From NCBI RefSeq assembly GCF_009862785.1, contig NZ_WWHU01000001.1:2604001-2668000 (forward strand): DNA of 64,000 nt, written 5' to 3'. Positions 27,165 to 36,234 of the stretch are shown here, piece by piece. The position numbers and the translations under genes are program-made. This DNA comes from Gordonia sp. SID5947. Its GTDB lineage: Bacteria > Actinomycetota > Actinomycetes > Mycobacteriales > Mycobacteriaceae. The notes under the pieces were generated by a model. That model worked only from the letters and a program-made list of their open reading frames with translations, ran no database searches and had not been told where the DNA came from. How positions within the stretch are numbered: the stretch's first letter is position 1; each line of letters opens with the position of its first letter.

Positions 27165-27994
27165 GTCGTGAGGTCCTCAGTTGTGATAGGTGCCGAGGCC
27201 GGTCGGATAGGCCGTTGATTGGTGAGAACGGCCAGGGTGCTTCGGGCCTTCTCCACTGCGCGAGTATCGATGTCGTGGACGCCGATATGCACGCCTCCGT
27301 CGTACGCTGCGACCACGCTACCGAAGGGATCTGTGAGTTGGCTGTGTCCTGTGCCGGTGGGCGCAGACGACTCGCGAACCGACGAATCCGCAGGCAGCGC
27401 TTGTCCGACCGCGGCGATGAACGACGTCGAATCCAGCGCGCGTGCGGTCGCGAGCACCTCCCACTGGTGGACCTTGCCCGGCCCGGCGCCCCACGACGCC
27501 GGCACCACGATGAGTTGCGCCCCGCGCGATGCCAGCTCGGTGAACAAGGCCGGAAAGCGGATGTCGTAGCAGGTCGCGACACCGACGGTGACGCCTCCGA
27601 CCTCGAAGGTGAGCGGCTCCTCACCCGGTGCGACGGTGCGGGACTCGGCGAAACCGAACGCGTCGTACAGATGGATCTTGTCGTAGGAGAGCCGGGTGCC
27701 GTCTGGCCGGGCGATCACCAGCGTGTTGCGCACACGATCCCCAGCCGGGGTGAACATCCCCGCGATCACCGTGATCTCGTGTCGCGCCGCGATCTCCGAC
27801 ACCGCCGTCGCCCACGGTCCGTCGAGGGGTTCGGCCACCGGGCCGAGCGGCACGCCGAAACGGCACATCGTCGCCTCGGGCAGCACCACCAGATCCGCCC
27901 CGCCGTCCGACGCCGTGTGGGCCGCCGACTCGACCAACTCCAGGTTGGCGGTCGGGTCGGTACCCGATGTGATCTGCGCCATCGCAATTCGCAT
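27161..27994 (-). CDS. Carbon-nitrogen hydrolase (nitrilase superfamily, Rv0480c-like)
   Basis: The protein has 277 residues from ATG 27994. The nitrilase catalytic triad is complete: Glu40 in VVLPEATM, Lys106 in SYDKIHLYD and Cys142 in VATCYDIRFP. The family hydrolyses amides or deaminated glutathione-type compounds; the segments around Lys106 and Cys142 resemble the Nit/omega-amidase branch, which cleans up damaged metabolites. It is cytoplasmic. The stop overlaps the start of the DUF2993 gene (ATGA), so the two are co-transcribed. The 26-bp tandem repeat lies just upstream. Confidence 0.9.
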   Translation of the reverse strand: MRIAMAQITSGTDPTANLELVESAAHTASDGGADLVVLPEATMCRFGVPLGPVAEPLDGPWATAVSEIAARHEITVIAGMFTPAGDRVRNTLVIARPDGTRLSYDKIHLYDAFGFAESRTVAPGEEPLTFEVGGVTVGVATCYDIRFPALFTELASRGAQLIVVPASWGAGPGKVHQWEVLATARALDSTSFIAAVGQALPADSSVRESSAPTGTGHSQLTDPFGSVVAAYDGGVHIGVHDIDTRAVEKARSTLAVLTNQRPIRPASAPITTEDLTT

Positions 27995-28030
27995 GGGCAC
28001 CAGGGTAGCCACCGGCACCGCGGTGACAAC

Positions 28031-28096
28031 CATCTGTTCGAACGGCTCCGCCGCGGCATCTGTTCAAACGGCTCCGCCGCGGCATCCGTTCGAACG
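28031..28096. repeat. 26-bp tandem repeat, 2.5 copies
   Basis: The unit CATCTGTTCGAACGGCTCCG plus CCGCGG occurs at 28031-28056 and again with one change at 28057-28082, then a partial third copy (CATCCGTTCGAACG) ends at 28096. Each unit contains the palindrome GTTCGAAC or its variant. The array lies between the methyltransferase stop (28114) and the nitrilase start (27994), where it may influence expression of the nitrilase operon. Confidence 0.85.
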
Positions 28097-28113
28097 TACG
28101 ACGACGAGGTCGC

Positions 28114-28809
28114 CTACCTCGGTGCGACCTCCGACCACGGCACCGTCAGGACGTTGTCGACGCTGCGGCCCCGGGGAATCGCGACATCGATCCCCTGTGC
28201 CCGAAGCAGCGTGAGCGCCTGCCGCCAGCGAATCCGCGGTCCGTAGGCTGCGTGCGTCGCGGCCACGTCCCAGCACCGATCGGCGAGTTGCAGGAGCCGG
28301 TGGACGCCTTCGCCGGGCACGTTGCGGTGGATCAGCACCTTGGGCAACCGCTCGGCGAGGTCGGAGGGATGGCCCGTGTGCTCGGGCGACCAGCACAGCG
28401 TCAGCGTTCGCGGTCCGTCCGCATCCAGTAGCACCCAGCAGCATCGACGGCCGATCTCATCGCAGGTGCCCTCGACGATGAGCCCGCCCGGTGCGAGGGC
28501 CGCCCGCATCTGCGCCCATGCCGCCCGCACCTCGCCCTCGTCGTATTGGCGCAGGACGTTGAAGGCCCGGACGAGATTCGGGGCGAGTCCCGCCAGCTCG
28601 AAACCTCCGAGCGCGAACCGAACGCCATCGCGAGGTGCGACGACGCGTTCGGGATCGATCTCGAGGCCGACCATCTCCAGGTCGGGAGCGACCGTCCGCA
28701 GACGCCGCGCCATCTCCACCGCGGTATCGGGACGGGCGCCGTAACCGAGGTCGACGACGACCGGTCGCGGTGCGTCGAGGGCCCGCACGATGGCCGCATC
28801 GTGGGTCAT
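28114..28809 (-). CDS. SAM-dependent methyltransferase, probably missing its N-terminus through a frameshift
   Basis: The intact frame from ATG 28809 gives 231 residues with a class I methyltransferase core: VVVDLGYGARPDTAVEMARR, then VGLEIDPERVV and LAPGGLIVEGTCDEIGRR. Upstream in the same frame, the non-initiated sequence GRITRGTTNINRLRRVDRW reads like genuine N-terminal protein but has no start. An ATG at 28898 gives MPSGPRSRG in another frame; adding one C to the CCCC run 28873-28876 fuses them to a 261-residue protein that starts 4 bp after the DUF2505 stop. Substrate is unknown. Confidence 0.72.
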   Translation of the reverse strand: MTHDAAIVRALDAPRPVVVDLGYGARPDTAVEMARRLRTVAPDLEMVGLEIDPERVVAPRDGVRFALGGFELAGLAPNLVRAFNVLRQYDEGEVRAAWAQMRAALAPGGLIVEGTCDEIGRRCCWVLLDADGPRTLTLCWSPEHTGHPSDLAERLPKVLIHRNVPGEGVHRLLQLADRCWDVAATHAAYGPRIRWRQALTLLRAQGIDVAIPRGRSVDNVLTVPWSEVAPR

Positions 28810-28902
28810 CCACCGATCGACCCGGCGCAGACGGTTGATGTTGGTGGTGCCGCGTGTGATCCGACCGGAGGGCCCCGCGACCGTGGGCCCGACGGCATGC
28901 GA

Positions 28903-29412
28903 TCAGAGGTTTTTCGTGACCCAGTCGGCCGCGTATTCGGCCTCGGCCCGGAACAGGTCAACCAGATTCACCAGCATCAGCTGCTCGAGCTTGCCGTTGA
29001 CGAACGGGATGAAGACCTTGACCTCGCTGGTCTTGCGGATGGTGCAACCGGTCTCGGTGGGGAAGAGCTCCTGCCAGCCGTTGAGACTTCCCGGCCCGGC
29101 AGGGATGGAGGCGCTGTAGTTGCCCTTGGTGTTGTCCGGATCGAACACACCGAACGACTCCTCGCGGGTGATGACCATGTCCTTCATCAGGACGGTCTGT
29201 GCGAGCGGTGGGAGCTGGTCGCGACCGATCGTCTGCTTGAGGACGACCTTCATACCGGTCTCGTCAGAGGTGAAGGACTCGACCTCGCAGTGCGGCGAGA
29301 TCATCTGGAAGCCCGCCATCATGTCCTCCCAGTACTGCCGGGTGTTCTGCGCTTGATAGAGCGTCTCCGCAGGATGGGTGAAGCGCGCCGAGTAGCTGAG
29401 CCGTCGTGCCAT
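28903..29412 (-). CDS. DUF2505 family protein (Rv0481c-like), copy 2
   Basis: This 169-residue member of DUF2505, an SRPBCC-like helix-grip fold protein common in mycolate-containing actinobacteria, has typical segments: RRLSYSARFTHPAETLYQAQ at the start, QTIGRDQLPPLAQTVLMKD in the middle, and VFIPFVNGKLEQLMLVNLVD near the end. Such folds bind hydrophobic ligands; no substrate is established. It follows its paralogue (15 bp gap) on the same strand and precedes the methyltransferase, so the three probably form one operon. Confidence 0.82.
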   Translation of the reverse strand: MARRLSYSARFTHPAETLYQAQNTRQYWEDMMAGFQMISPHCEVESFTSDETGMKVVLKQTIGRDQLPPLAQTVLMKDMVITREESFGVFDPDNTKGNYSASIPAGPGSLNGWQELFPTETGCTIRKTSEVKVFIPFVNGKLEQLMLVNLVDLFRAEAEYAADWVTKNL

Positions 29413-29427
29413 GGCGACCAGGCTACG

Positions 29428-29922
29428 TTACCGATTCGTTGCTTCCCAAGTCACCGTCTGCTCGCGCTCGGAGTCCAGCAGCTCGACGAGCTGGTCGATG
29501 ATGGCCTTCTCGATCTTGCCGCCGACAAACGGGACACCGACCTCGACGTCGGCCCGGTAGGTCGCCGACGCCGGGTCGCCACTCACGACCAGGGTGCCGT
29601 CGACCTTGGCAGGCGCCCCCGCAACCGTGGCCGTGATCTCGCCGGTGATCTGATCGCCGGCGAGCGTGAAGGTGCTGCGGCGCGGGATCTCGAGATCGCC
29701 GGGTCGCACCTTGGTGACGATGGACGGCAGCTTCTCCTCTGGTACGCCCTGCTGCATGGCGACCGTGATGGTGTCGTCGACGAACTCGAACGACTCGAGT
29801 TTGCCGTGACTCGAGTTGATCGCCTCGAGGAGATCGCGCCAGTACTGCTCGGTCGAGAGGACCTCCCAGAGCCGCTGTACTCCGAAGGGGTAGGACACCG
29901 CGTGCTCCATCGTGCTGGCCAT
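29428..29922 (-). CDS. DUF2505 family protein (Rv0481c-like), copy 1
   Basis: The protein has 164 residues and is a clear tandem paralogue of the next gene: MEHAVSYPFGVQRLWEVLST at the N-terminus and VGVPFVGGKIEKAIIDQLVE in the C-terminal part align with the equivalent segments there. The intervening DDTITVAMQQGVPEEKLPSI matches the DUF2505 core. It lies back to back with murB across 46 bp, matching the Rv0481c-murB arrangement of mycobacteria. No signal peptide or catalytic motif is seen. Confidence 0.83.
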   Translation of the reverse strand: MASTMEHAVSYPFGVQRLWEVLSTEQYWRDLLEAINSSHGKLESFEFVDDTITVAMQQGVPEEKLPSIVTKVRPGDLEIPRRSTFTLAGDQITGEITATVAGAPAKVDGTLVVSGDPASATYRADVEVGVPFVGGKIEKAIIDQLVELLDSEREQTVTWEATNR

Positions 29923-29968
29923 GAGGGGGAGAGTACCGGACCACCGAAATGCCGCTACGGTTACTCGG

Positions 29969-31063
29969 GTGACCGACTCAGGGGTGAACCGACCAGCACC
30001 GACAGCTCACGGCACCCGCCTCGCCGAGCTCACCACACTGCGCCTCGGCGGTCCGGCGCGCGCGGTCGTGCGCTGCCCCGACACCCGCAGCCTGGTCGAC
30101 GAGATCACTGCCCTCGACGCCCGCGCCGAACGCACCCTGCTGATCGGCGGCGGCTCGAATCTGGTGATCTCCGACGACGGTTTCGACGGCACGGCAGTCC
30201 TCATCCGGAGCTCTCGCATCGAGTTCGGTTCCGGCCGGGAATCGGGCCGCGCGTATGTCACCGCCGACGCCGGTGTGGACTGGGACACCCTCGTGGCCAC
30301 CACCATCGAACAGGGTTTCGGTGGGCTGGAATGCCTTTCGGGCATTCCCGGCGCCGCCGGCGCCACCCCGGTGCAGAATGTCGGCGCATACGGCGTGGAG
30401 GTTGCCGATCTGCTGCGATCCGTGCAGGTGTTCGATCGCCGCGCGGGGCAACTGCGGTGGGCGGCGCCGACGGAACTCGGATTGGGTTACCGCACCAGCA
30501 GTCTCAAACATCGCGACGACCACGTCGTCGTCGCGGTCTCCTTCTGGCTCAACGACGATCGCATCAGTCAGCCGCTGCGATATCGCGAGTTGTCGGCCGC
30601 ACTCGGCGTCGATGCGGGCGAACGCGCGGATGCCGGCGACGTCCGCGAGCAGGTGCTCGCCCTGCGCCGCGGCAAGGGAATGGTGCTCGATCCGGACGAC
30701 CACGACACGTGGAGCGCCGGATCGTTCTTCACCAACCCCATCCTCCCCGCGGATGAGGTCGGCACCCTCGATCGCATCCACGACCGTGTCGGCCGCGACA
30801 TCACCGTCCCCACCTATCCGGCGGACGATGGCGTGAAGCTGTCGGCAGGCTGGCTGATCGAGCGCGCCGGGTACGCGCGCGGGTATCCCGGTCCTTCGTC
30901 CCCGGTCCGACTGTCCACGAAACACACTCTCGCACTGACCAATCGCGGTGATGCCACCACCGATGAACTACTCGGCCTCGCGCGTGACGTCCGTGCAGGC
31001 GTTCAGGAAGCGTTCGGGGTGACGCTGCACCCCGAGCCCGTCCTGGTGAACTGTTCGATCTGA
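29969..31063 (+). CDS. murB: UDP-N-acetylmuramate dehydrogenase MurB
   Basis: This 364-residue FAD enzyme reduces UDP-GlcNAc-enolpyruvate to UDP-MurNAc in peptidoglycan precursor synthesis. Blocks seen are TLRLGGPARAVV, the FAD-binding LIGGGSNLVISDDGF, GLECLSGIPGAAGATPVQNV, LGYRTSSLKHR, the catalytic Ser region GSFFTNPI, KLSAGWLIERAGY and the final NCS after LHPEPVLV. The start is GTG 29969, with another GTG at 29984; it may be leaderless. The type (YRTS, short C-terminal region) is the common type I enzyme. It is divergent from the DUF2505 operon. Confidence 0.96.
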   Translation: MTDSGVNRPAPTAHGTRLAELTTLRLGGPARAVVRCPDTRSLVDEITALDARAERTLLIGGGSNLVISDDGFDGTAVLIRSSRIEFGSGRESGRAYVTADAGVDWDTLVATTIEQGFGGLECLSGIPGAAGATPVQNVGAYGVEVADLLRSVQVFDRRAGQLRWAAPTELGLGYRTSSLKHRDDHVVVAVSFWLNDDRISQPLRYRELSAALGVDAGERADAGDVREQVLALRRGKGMVLDPDDHDTWSAGSFFTNPILPADEVGTLDRIHDRVGRDITVPTYPADDGVKLSAGWLIERAGYARGYPGPSSPVRLSTKHTLALTNRGDATTDELLGLARDVRAGVQEAFGVTLHPEPVLVNCSI

Positions 31064-31072
31064 CCCGCGCGG

Positions 31073-32149
31073 TCAGCCCACCGAACTCGACGCTCGCACG
31101 GATGCCGCCACGATGTCGTCGAGGATCTGGTTGAATCGCACGTCCGCCTCGATACTCGACATGTGCCCGACACCGTCGAGGACGATCAGGTCACGAAGAC
31201 TTCCGTTGCGCCGCAACACATCCGCCATCTGCTCGGCGTGCACCGGCGGAGTCAGCCGATCGTCGGTACCGACGACGACGGTGGTCGGCACCGACAGCGC
31301 GTCGAGCCCCGCGGTCACGTCCAACTTGCCCATCGCCGAACCCCAGCCGGCCCGCGACCGCGGCGGGCAGGTCGCGATCATCTCGTCGACGAAGTCGACA
31401 TGGGCCTTCCGCGCGTTCGGGCCCAGCGCGATGTAGTGCGAGAACCTCGAACCGTAGGGGGTGCGAGGGATCGGCATGGGCGTCGAGGTGAACAACTTGC
31501 TCACGGCCGACTCGAAGGGTTTGGTGTAGCGCGGTAGATCGACCGGGATCAGCAGATGGTTCTGCATCACGGCCTTGGCCGCGGTGGAGGTCAGCACGAC
31601 TCCCGACACGAGCCGGCCCACCTTCTCGGGGTGTTGCGCTGCCCAGGACATGATCGTCATGCCACCCATGCTGTGCCCGACGAGGATCGCGCGGCGGCCC
31701 TCCGGGACCACCGACGACAGCACCGCGTCGAGGTCCTGTCCCAGCATCGCGATGGTCGGCCGAGTCCGGCCGAGTTGACTCGTGCCATGGCCGCGCTGGT
31801 CGTATGCCACCACGTCATGGGTGCGTGCCAGGTGGTTGATCTGCGGGTACCAGTACGCGATGTTGCAGGTCCAGCCATGCACCATCACGATGATGTCGCC
31901 GTCGGCGGCCTCCGACGGGCCGTAACGCTCGACGTTCAGGCGGACGTCGCCGACCGCCTCGACCGGGATGCGTTCGGGCTCGACGGTGGGCGCCGCGAGC
32001 AGATCGTCGGGGCCGTCGTCGACGGCACGTTCGGCACGGAACGCGTCACGTGCCAGGCCTGCGAAGATCGTCCCGACGCCTACTGCGATCACGCCCGCGC
32101 CCGCAGCCGCAACCGCCCCCGCGCCGATTGCCAGTGATCGTCTGTTCAT
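31073..32149 (-). CDS. Alpha/beta hydrolase with N-terminal membrane or signal segment
   Basis: The protein has 358 residues from ATG 32149 (the preceding ATG 32152 is also possible; GAGGGG spacing favours the second). A basic start and alanine/glycine-rich hydrophobic stretch (LAIGAGAVAAAGAGVIAVGV) suggest membrane anchoring or export. The hydrolase domain has the oxyanion HGWTCNIAYW, VAYDQRGHGTS, the nucleophile in VGHSMGGMT, the acid in VVGTDDRLTPP and the catalytic His in DGVGHMSSIE. Substrate is unknown. It follows the MerR gene by 24 bp and may be in one operon with it. Confidence 0.85.
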   Translation of the reverse strand: MNRRSLAIGAGAVAAAGAGVIAVGVGTIFAGLARDAFRAERAVDDGPDDLLAAPTVEPERIPVEAVGDVRLNVERYGPSEAADGDIIVMVHGWTCNIAYWYPQINHLARTHDVVAYDQRGHGTSQLGRTRPTIAMLGQDLDAVLSSVVPEGRRAILVGHSMGGMTIMSWAAQHPEKVGRLVSGVVLTSTAAKAVMQNHLLIPVDLPRYTKPFESAVSKLFTSTPMPIPRTPYGSRFSHYIALGPNARKAHVDFVDEMIATCPPRSRAGWGSAMGKLDVTAGLDALSVPTTVVVGTDDRLTPPVHAEQMADVLRRNGSLRDLIVLDGVGHMSSIEADVRFNQILDDIVAASVRASSSVG

Positions 32150-32173
32150 CATCTTCCCCTCGTGCTGCCGAAC

Positions 32174-33016
32174 TCAGTCCGTGCGGTCGGCGACGGTCCG
32201 TGTCTCCCCGGTCTGCTCGCCGGCCTCCACGGCGCCGGCGTCGTCGTCGCGATCGACTGCCGCTGCCGCTGCCGGTCCGACCGGCTCCCCGTCCACGGCC
32301 GATGCGTCGAAGTACGTGCTGGCCTCACCGATCGCCACCGAGATCTGTTTGTCGAGCGCCTGCCGAAAGGTCGACTCGACGATCTCGTGCGCCATCGGCC
32401 GGACGGTCTGGATCAACTCGGCCATCTTGCTGACCTGCTCCTCACCCAGATCGGGCAGGTTCTCGTCGAAATACTTGTCGGTGATGATCGAGACGAAGCT
32501 CTTCGCGACGTCCTCCAGATCGTCCTGGACGCGGACCCAGCGGTCGAGCAGGACGTCGATGTCGACGCCGGCCTTGACCAGGGTCTCCGCGCCTTCGAGC
32601 AGCTCGGGATTGCGGATCGCGTAATGTGCGCCGTCCTTCGCCAGCAGTCCCAGCTTCTGACTCAGCGCGATCGACCGGTCGGTGGCGTTCAAGGTCTTGC
32701 GCAACTCGGTGATGGTGATGGTCGCCGCGCGCTTGAAGTTGCGGAACCGACCGCCCTTCGGGGTGCCGCGCAGGATCTGCTCCACCCGCATCCCGTAATG
32801 CGCCGCGTGCAGCAGCTCGCTGATGGTGGCGAAGGTGTACCCGCGTTCGAGCATGCGGGAGATGAGGTTCAACCGGACGAGGTGCTCATCGGAGTACCAC
32901 CCGGTGCGCCCGCGGATGACCGGCGCAGGAAGCAACCCGCGGTCTTGGTAGACGCGGATGTTGCGCACGCTGACCCCGGACGCCTCAGCCAGGTCGTTGA
33001 TCCGATACTCGGCCAT
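32174..33016 (-). CDS. MerR-family transcriptional regulator
   Basis: The protein has 280 residues. The N-terminal winged helix is the MerR type: YRINDLAEASGVSVRNIRVY then QDRGLLP, RGRTGWYSDEHLVRLNLI. The long C-terminal part (about 110-280) is helical, with no Cys metal-site and no recognised ligand domain, ending in an acidic/alanine tail. It is probably a regulator that responds to a small molecule. It sits between the DUF2516 membrane protein and the hydrolase on the same strand, and may control the latter. Confidence 0.85.
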   Translation of the reverse strand: MAEYRINDLAEASGVSVRNIRVYQDRGLLPAPVIRGRTGWYSDEHLVRLNLISRMLERGYTFATISELLHAAHYGMRVEQILRGTPKGGRFRNFKRAATITITELRKTLNATDRSIALSQKLGLLAKDGAHYAIRNPELLEGAETLVKAGVDIDVLLDRWVRVQDDLEDVAKSFVSIITDKYFDENLPDLGEEQVSKMAELIQTVRPMAHEIVESTFRQALDKQISVAIGEASTYFDASAVDGEPVGPAAAAAVDRDDDAGAVEAGEQTGETRTVADRTD

Positions 33017-33083
33017 TTCGCCAGTGTATTCAGTCGCGACCGATGACCCTAACGACCGGCCGCGAGTTGCCGGGAGGGATCCG

Positions 33084-33398
33084 TCACGCCTTCTTGCTGA
33101 ACCACCGCTTGCCCTGGATGTCGTCGATGCGCGGTCGCACGTCGACGAGATAGACGAGCATGGCCACCACCCCGATCAGACCGAGGAAGTTCACCGCGCC
33201 GAACAGCCAGATGAACAAGGTCGCGGCCGCGAGGATCGCCACCCAGATGACCTTGCTCTGCCTGTCCACGGCGGGAAACGCATCGGACCGCTGGAGAGCC
33301 GCATGCAGCAATGCAACTGCCGACGCGACGCCGGCGATCACGGTCAAGGCCAGCAGGATCAGGTTTTGCCCGTAGGCCATCACACTCAGAAGGTCCAC
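33084..33398 (-). CDS. DUF2516 membrane protein (Rv0476-like)
   Basis: The small 104-residue protein has three hydrophobic stretches (around 10-32, 48-66 and 67-85: for example ILLALTVIAGVASAVALLHA and VIWVAILAAATLFIWLFGAV) and a short basic tail ending KRWFSKKA. This matches DUF2516, found directly after hbhA in mycobacteria. Function is unknown. It lies 47 bp after the hbhA stop on the same strand and is probably co-transcribed. Confidence 0.82.
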   Translation of the reverse strand: MDLLSVMAYGQNLILLALTVIAGVASAVALLHAALQRSDAFPAVDRQSKVIWVAILAAATLFIWLFGAVNFLGLIGVVAMLVYLVDVRPRIDDIQGKRWFSKKA

Positions 33399-33445
33399 GC
33401 CCCCACCTTAGACATGTCGTGCGGTCCCCGATTGGGACGAACCCG

Positions 33446-34285
33446 TCACGCCTTCTTCGCGGCGGTCTTCTTGGCCGGGGCCTTCTCGGCAAGAGCCTTC
33501 TTGGCCGGGCCTTTTCTTGCCGCGGCGTTCTTGGTGGCCGCCGGGGTTGCTTTGGCAGGAGCCGCCTTCTTGGCGGGAGCCTTCTTGACGGGGGCCTTTT
33601 TCGCGGGGGCCTTCGTGCCCGCGGCCTTTTTCGCAGGCGCTTTCTCGGCCGCGGCCTTCTTCGCAGGCGCTTTTTTGGCTGCCGTCTTCTTCGCAGGCGT
33701 CGTCTTGGCTGCCACCTTCTTGGGCGGCGCCTTCTTGGCTGCCGCGGACTTCCTCGACGGCTCGAGGACCACCTCGTCCGCCTTCCCGCCGGTCAACCCC
33801 GCAAGTGCGGCGGCGCGCTCACCGACAGCTCGGGTCTGACCCGAGACGCTGCCGAGCGCATCCTCGGTCAGACCGACGGCGTCGTTGTACACCTTCTCCA
33901 ACTTGGGCAGGTTCTCTTCGACGAGCGGCTGCGCCTTGAGCCGCTCGACCACTTCTTCACCACGCTCGGACAGTGCGGTGAGCAGGCCGGCCGCCACAGC
34001 GAGGTAGGCCTCGGCCACCTTGCGGAGTTCCTCCGGGGTGAACCGGGCGCGGAGGTCCTCGATCTCGGTGGGCAATTCGACCGGGAGCGAGGACAGTTTC
34101 GTCCGTGCCTCCTCGAACAGCGCCAGAGCCGAATCCCGCGTCTCGTCGACCCGGGCCTGCGCCTTGCTCTGCGCGTCGCCGAGTCGTCTCTGGGCCTCGT
34201 CGCCGGCAGCCTCGCTGCGCTCACGGAGGTCGGTCAGCAGGGCTGCCACCTGCTCGATCACGGTGCTCATCGGGTTCTCCGGCAT
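33446..34285 (-). CDS. hbhA: Heparin-binding haemagglutinin-like protein HbhA
   Basis: The protein has 279 residues. Residues about 1-150 form a long coiled-coil ([40 protein letters not shown]) and residues 185-279 a repetitive Lys/Ala/Pro tail ([20 protein letters not shown] type). In M. tuberculosis HbhA such a tail binds heparan sulfate and is methylated, and the coiled coil self-associates at the cell surface. The tail here is much longer (about 95 residues) than the mycobacterial one. ATG 34285 is preceded by AAGGAG overlapping the XRE stop, so it is translationally coupled to the regulator. Confidence 0.88.
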   Translation of the reverse strand: MPENPMSTVIEQVAALLTDLRERSEAAGDEAQRRLGDAQSKAQARVDETRDSALALFEEARTKLSSLPVELPTEIEDLRARFTPEELRKVAEAYLAVAAGLLTALSERGEEVVERLKAQPLVEENLPKLEKVYNDAVGLTEDALGSVSGQTRAVGERAAALAGLTGGKADEVVLEPSRKSAAAKKAPPKKVAAKTTPAKKTAAKKAPAKKAAAEKAPAKKAAGTKAPAKKAPVKKAPAKKAAPAKATPAATKNAAARKGPAKKALAEKAPAKKTAAKKA

Positions 34286-34289
34286 GGCT

Positions 34290-34760
34290 TCACTCCTTGA
34301 CGTCGGTGTTCTCTCGTCGGAACGACTCGTAGATCTCGAGCAACATCTGCTTCTGGCGTTCGCTGATCGAGTCGTCGGCGAGCAGCGCGTCGCGCACCGG
34401 CCCCGCCGGCCGCTCCTCGAGGATCCCTGCGCGCACGTAGAGGACCTCGGCGGACACTCGCAGGCCCTTGGCGATCTGGGCGAGGACGTCGGCCGACGGC
34501 TTGCGGAGTCCCCGCTCGATCTGACTCAGATACGGATTGCTCACGCCCGCGCGCTCGGCCAGTTGCCGCAGCGACACCTCGGCCGCGACGCGCTGCGCCC
34601 GGATGAAGCCGCCGATGTCCTGTGCTGCCGTCGCCACCGCATCCTGTGCGGCGGTGGCCACCGCCTCGACCGCTTCGACCGGCCCGGCCGAACTGTCGTC
34701 GTCGGCCGGTGGTTCCCCACCCTCGGCCGGCTCGGGCAGGTCGTTCTCGTGCGGTCTCAT
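34290..34760 (-). CDS. XRE-family regulator upstream of hbhA (Rv0474-like)
   Basis: The protein has 156 residues from ATG 34760 (GGGAG at 6 bases). The N-terminal 45 residues are acidic/alanine-rich; then a helix-turn-helix [20 protein letters not shown] followed by [19 protein letters not shown]. The C-terminal end is a helical segment ([20 protein letters not shown]). As in mycobacteria it is immediately upstream of hbhA (4 bp gap) and downstream of the DUF445 gene. A 19-bp motif 42 bp before its start is repeated before the second hbhA gene, which suggests it represses or activates both. Confidence 0.85.
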   Translation of the reverse strand: MRPHENDLPEPAEGGEPPADDDSSAGPVEAVEAVATAAQDAVATAAQDIGGFIRAQRVAAEVSLRQLAERAGVSNPYLSQIERGLRKPSADVLAQIAKGLRVSAEVLYVRAGILEERPAGPVRDALLADDSISERQKQMLLEIYESFRRENTDVKE

Positions 34761-34801
34761 CACACTCCCGTTCGGTTCCTCCCCACCAGTATCGGCGGGA
34801 G

Positions 34802-34820
34802 TGCTAGCTAGTGCAAGCAC
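34802..34820. promoter_or_regulatory. Candidate operator of the XRE-hbhA operon
   Basis: TGCTAGCTAGTGCAAGCAC at 34802-34820 matches TGCTAGCAAATGCAAGCAT upstream of the second hbhA in 16 of 19 positions, although the flanking sequence is unrelated. It has half-palindromic blocks (GCTAGC and TGCAAGCA/TGCTTGCA). Position is between the DUF445 stop (34842) and the XRE start (34760), 42-60 bp ahead of that start. Confidence 0.55.
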
Positions 34821-34841
34821 AGAGCTAACCACCAGAGCGGG

Positions 34842-36194
34842 CTACCCGAAGATCAGTACCGAGACGGTGTAGATCGCGAGACCGGCGAGCGCGCCGACGA
34901 CAGTGCCGTTGATCCGGATGAACTGGAGGTCGCGACCGACCTGTAGTTCGATCTTGCGGCTGGTCTCGTCGGCGTCCCAGCCGCGCACGGTCTCGGTGAT
35001 CACCGAGATGATCTCCTGCGAGTAGTTGACCGCCACGTGCCGGGCCGCCCGCGCCACCCAACCGTTCATCTTCTCCTGCAACGGCCGGTCGTCGCGGATG
35101 CGAACGGCCAGCTGGATCGCCGCGTCCGACAACGAGTTCCGCAGTGTGCTGTTCGGGTCGGTCAGCATCTGCTCGATCACCGCCTTGCCCGTCTTCCAGG
35201 CGGTCGACGCCGCATCGGAGACCTCGTCGCGTCCGATCAGCTCGTGCTTGATGGATTCGAACCGGGCGATCATCTCTGGATCGTGTTGCAGGTCGTCGGC
35301 GAACTGTTCGACGAACTGATGCATCGAACGGCGCAGCTGGTGGTCCGGCTCGGTGCGCACCTTGTAGGTGAAGTCGACGAGCTCGCGGTAGATCTTGTCG
35401 CCGAGCATGGCGTTGACGAACTTCGGTTTCCAGGACGGCCCGACATCCTGGTCGACGACGCGGTCGATCAGATCCTGGCTGCCCAGCGCCCACTCATGGG
35501 CGCGGTCACACGCCAGCTGGAACACCGGCTCGAGCCGATCCTCGGCGATGAGCTGCTCGAGGATCCGGCCGAGCGGCTGTGCCCATTCCGGTTCTCCCGC
35601 CCACGTGATCGCGTGCTCGATGAGCTGCTCGATGTCCTCGTCGCGCAGCATCTCCGCGGCAAGCGAGATCATCCGCGCGGCCTCGTCCGACACCCGGGGC
35701 GCGTTGGCCGGATCCGCGAGCCAGCTCGACAGGCGCCGCGGCAACTCCAGACTGGTCGCACGGTGCTCGATGACGTCGGGGGTCATGAAGTTCTCTTCGA
35801 TGAATCCGCCGAGCTGATCGCCGATGTCGTCCTTTTTCTTCCGGATCAGCGCGGTGTGTGGGATCGGCAGGCCCAGCGGATGCTTGAACAGCGCGGTGAC
35901 GGCGAACCAGTCGGCGAGTGCGCCGACCATGCCGGCCTCCGACGCCGCGCGCACGTAGCCGACCCAGGCCGCGACGTCGGCGCCGTCCCGGTGTTCGAGG
36001 TAGCGAGCGAACAGATAGACGGCGGCCGCGAAGACGAGGAAGCCCGTCGCGACGACCTTCATCTTGCGAAGGTCGCGACGGCGTCCGGCATCGCCGGCCG
36101 AATCGGCGCCGAAACCGAGAGAGGTCTGCGGCGGCTCGACCTCGGGCGGCCGCCCGGGTTCACCGGATACGCCCGAAATGACTGTTGATGCCAT
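34842..36194 (-). CDS. DUF445 membrane protein (Rv0473-like)
   Basis: The protein has 450 residues. A charged cytoplasmic start of about 45 residues precedes a helix VVATGFLVFAAAVYLFARYL and the conserved DUF445 block GMVGALADWFAVTALFKHPL (GLPIPHTALIRKKKDDIGDQ). A long helical domain (about 115-425) follows, and a C-terminal helix NGTVVGALAGLAIYTVSVLI. The family is widespread, resembles a membrane-anchored coiled stalk, and has no established function. It diverges from the TetR gene with a 40-bp gap and precedes the XRE-hbhA operon on the same strand. Confidence 0.85.
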   Translation of the reverse strand: MASTVISGVSGEPGRPPEVEPPQTSLGFGADSAGDAGRRRDLRKMKVVATGFLVFAAAVYLFARYLEHRDGADVAAWVGYVRAASEAGMVGALADWFAVTALFKHPLGLPIPHTALIRKKKDDIGDQLGGFIEENFMTPDVIEHRATSLELPRRLSSWLADPANAPRVSDEAARMISLAAEMLRDEDIEQLIEHAITWAGEPEWAQPLGRILEQLIAEDRLEPVFQLACDRAHEWALGSQDLIDRVVDQDVGPSWKPKFVNAMLGDKIYRELVDFTYKVRTEPDHQLRRSMHQFVEQFADDLQHDPEMIARFESIKHELIGRDEVSDAASTAWKTGKAVIEQMLTDPNSTLRNSLSDAAIQLAVRIRDDRPLQEKMNGWVARAARHVAVNYSQEIISVITETVRGWDADETSRKIELQVGRDLQFIRINGTVVGALAGLAIYTVSVLIFG

Positions 36195-36234
36195 TGGACC
36201 AGTTTTACCCGCGACCCACTACGCTAGCCAGGTG

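Noticed and set aside
33446..33760. Low-complexity error or contamination at the HbhA tail
   Set aside because: The Lys/Ala/Pro tail is in frame, keeps codon bias and is typical of HbhA proteins.
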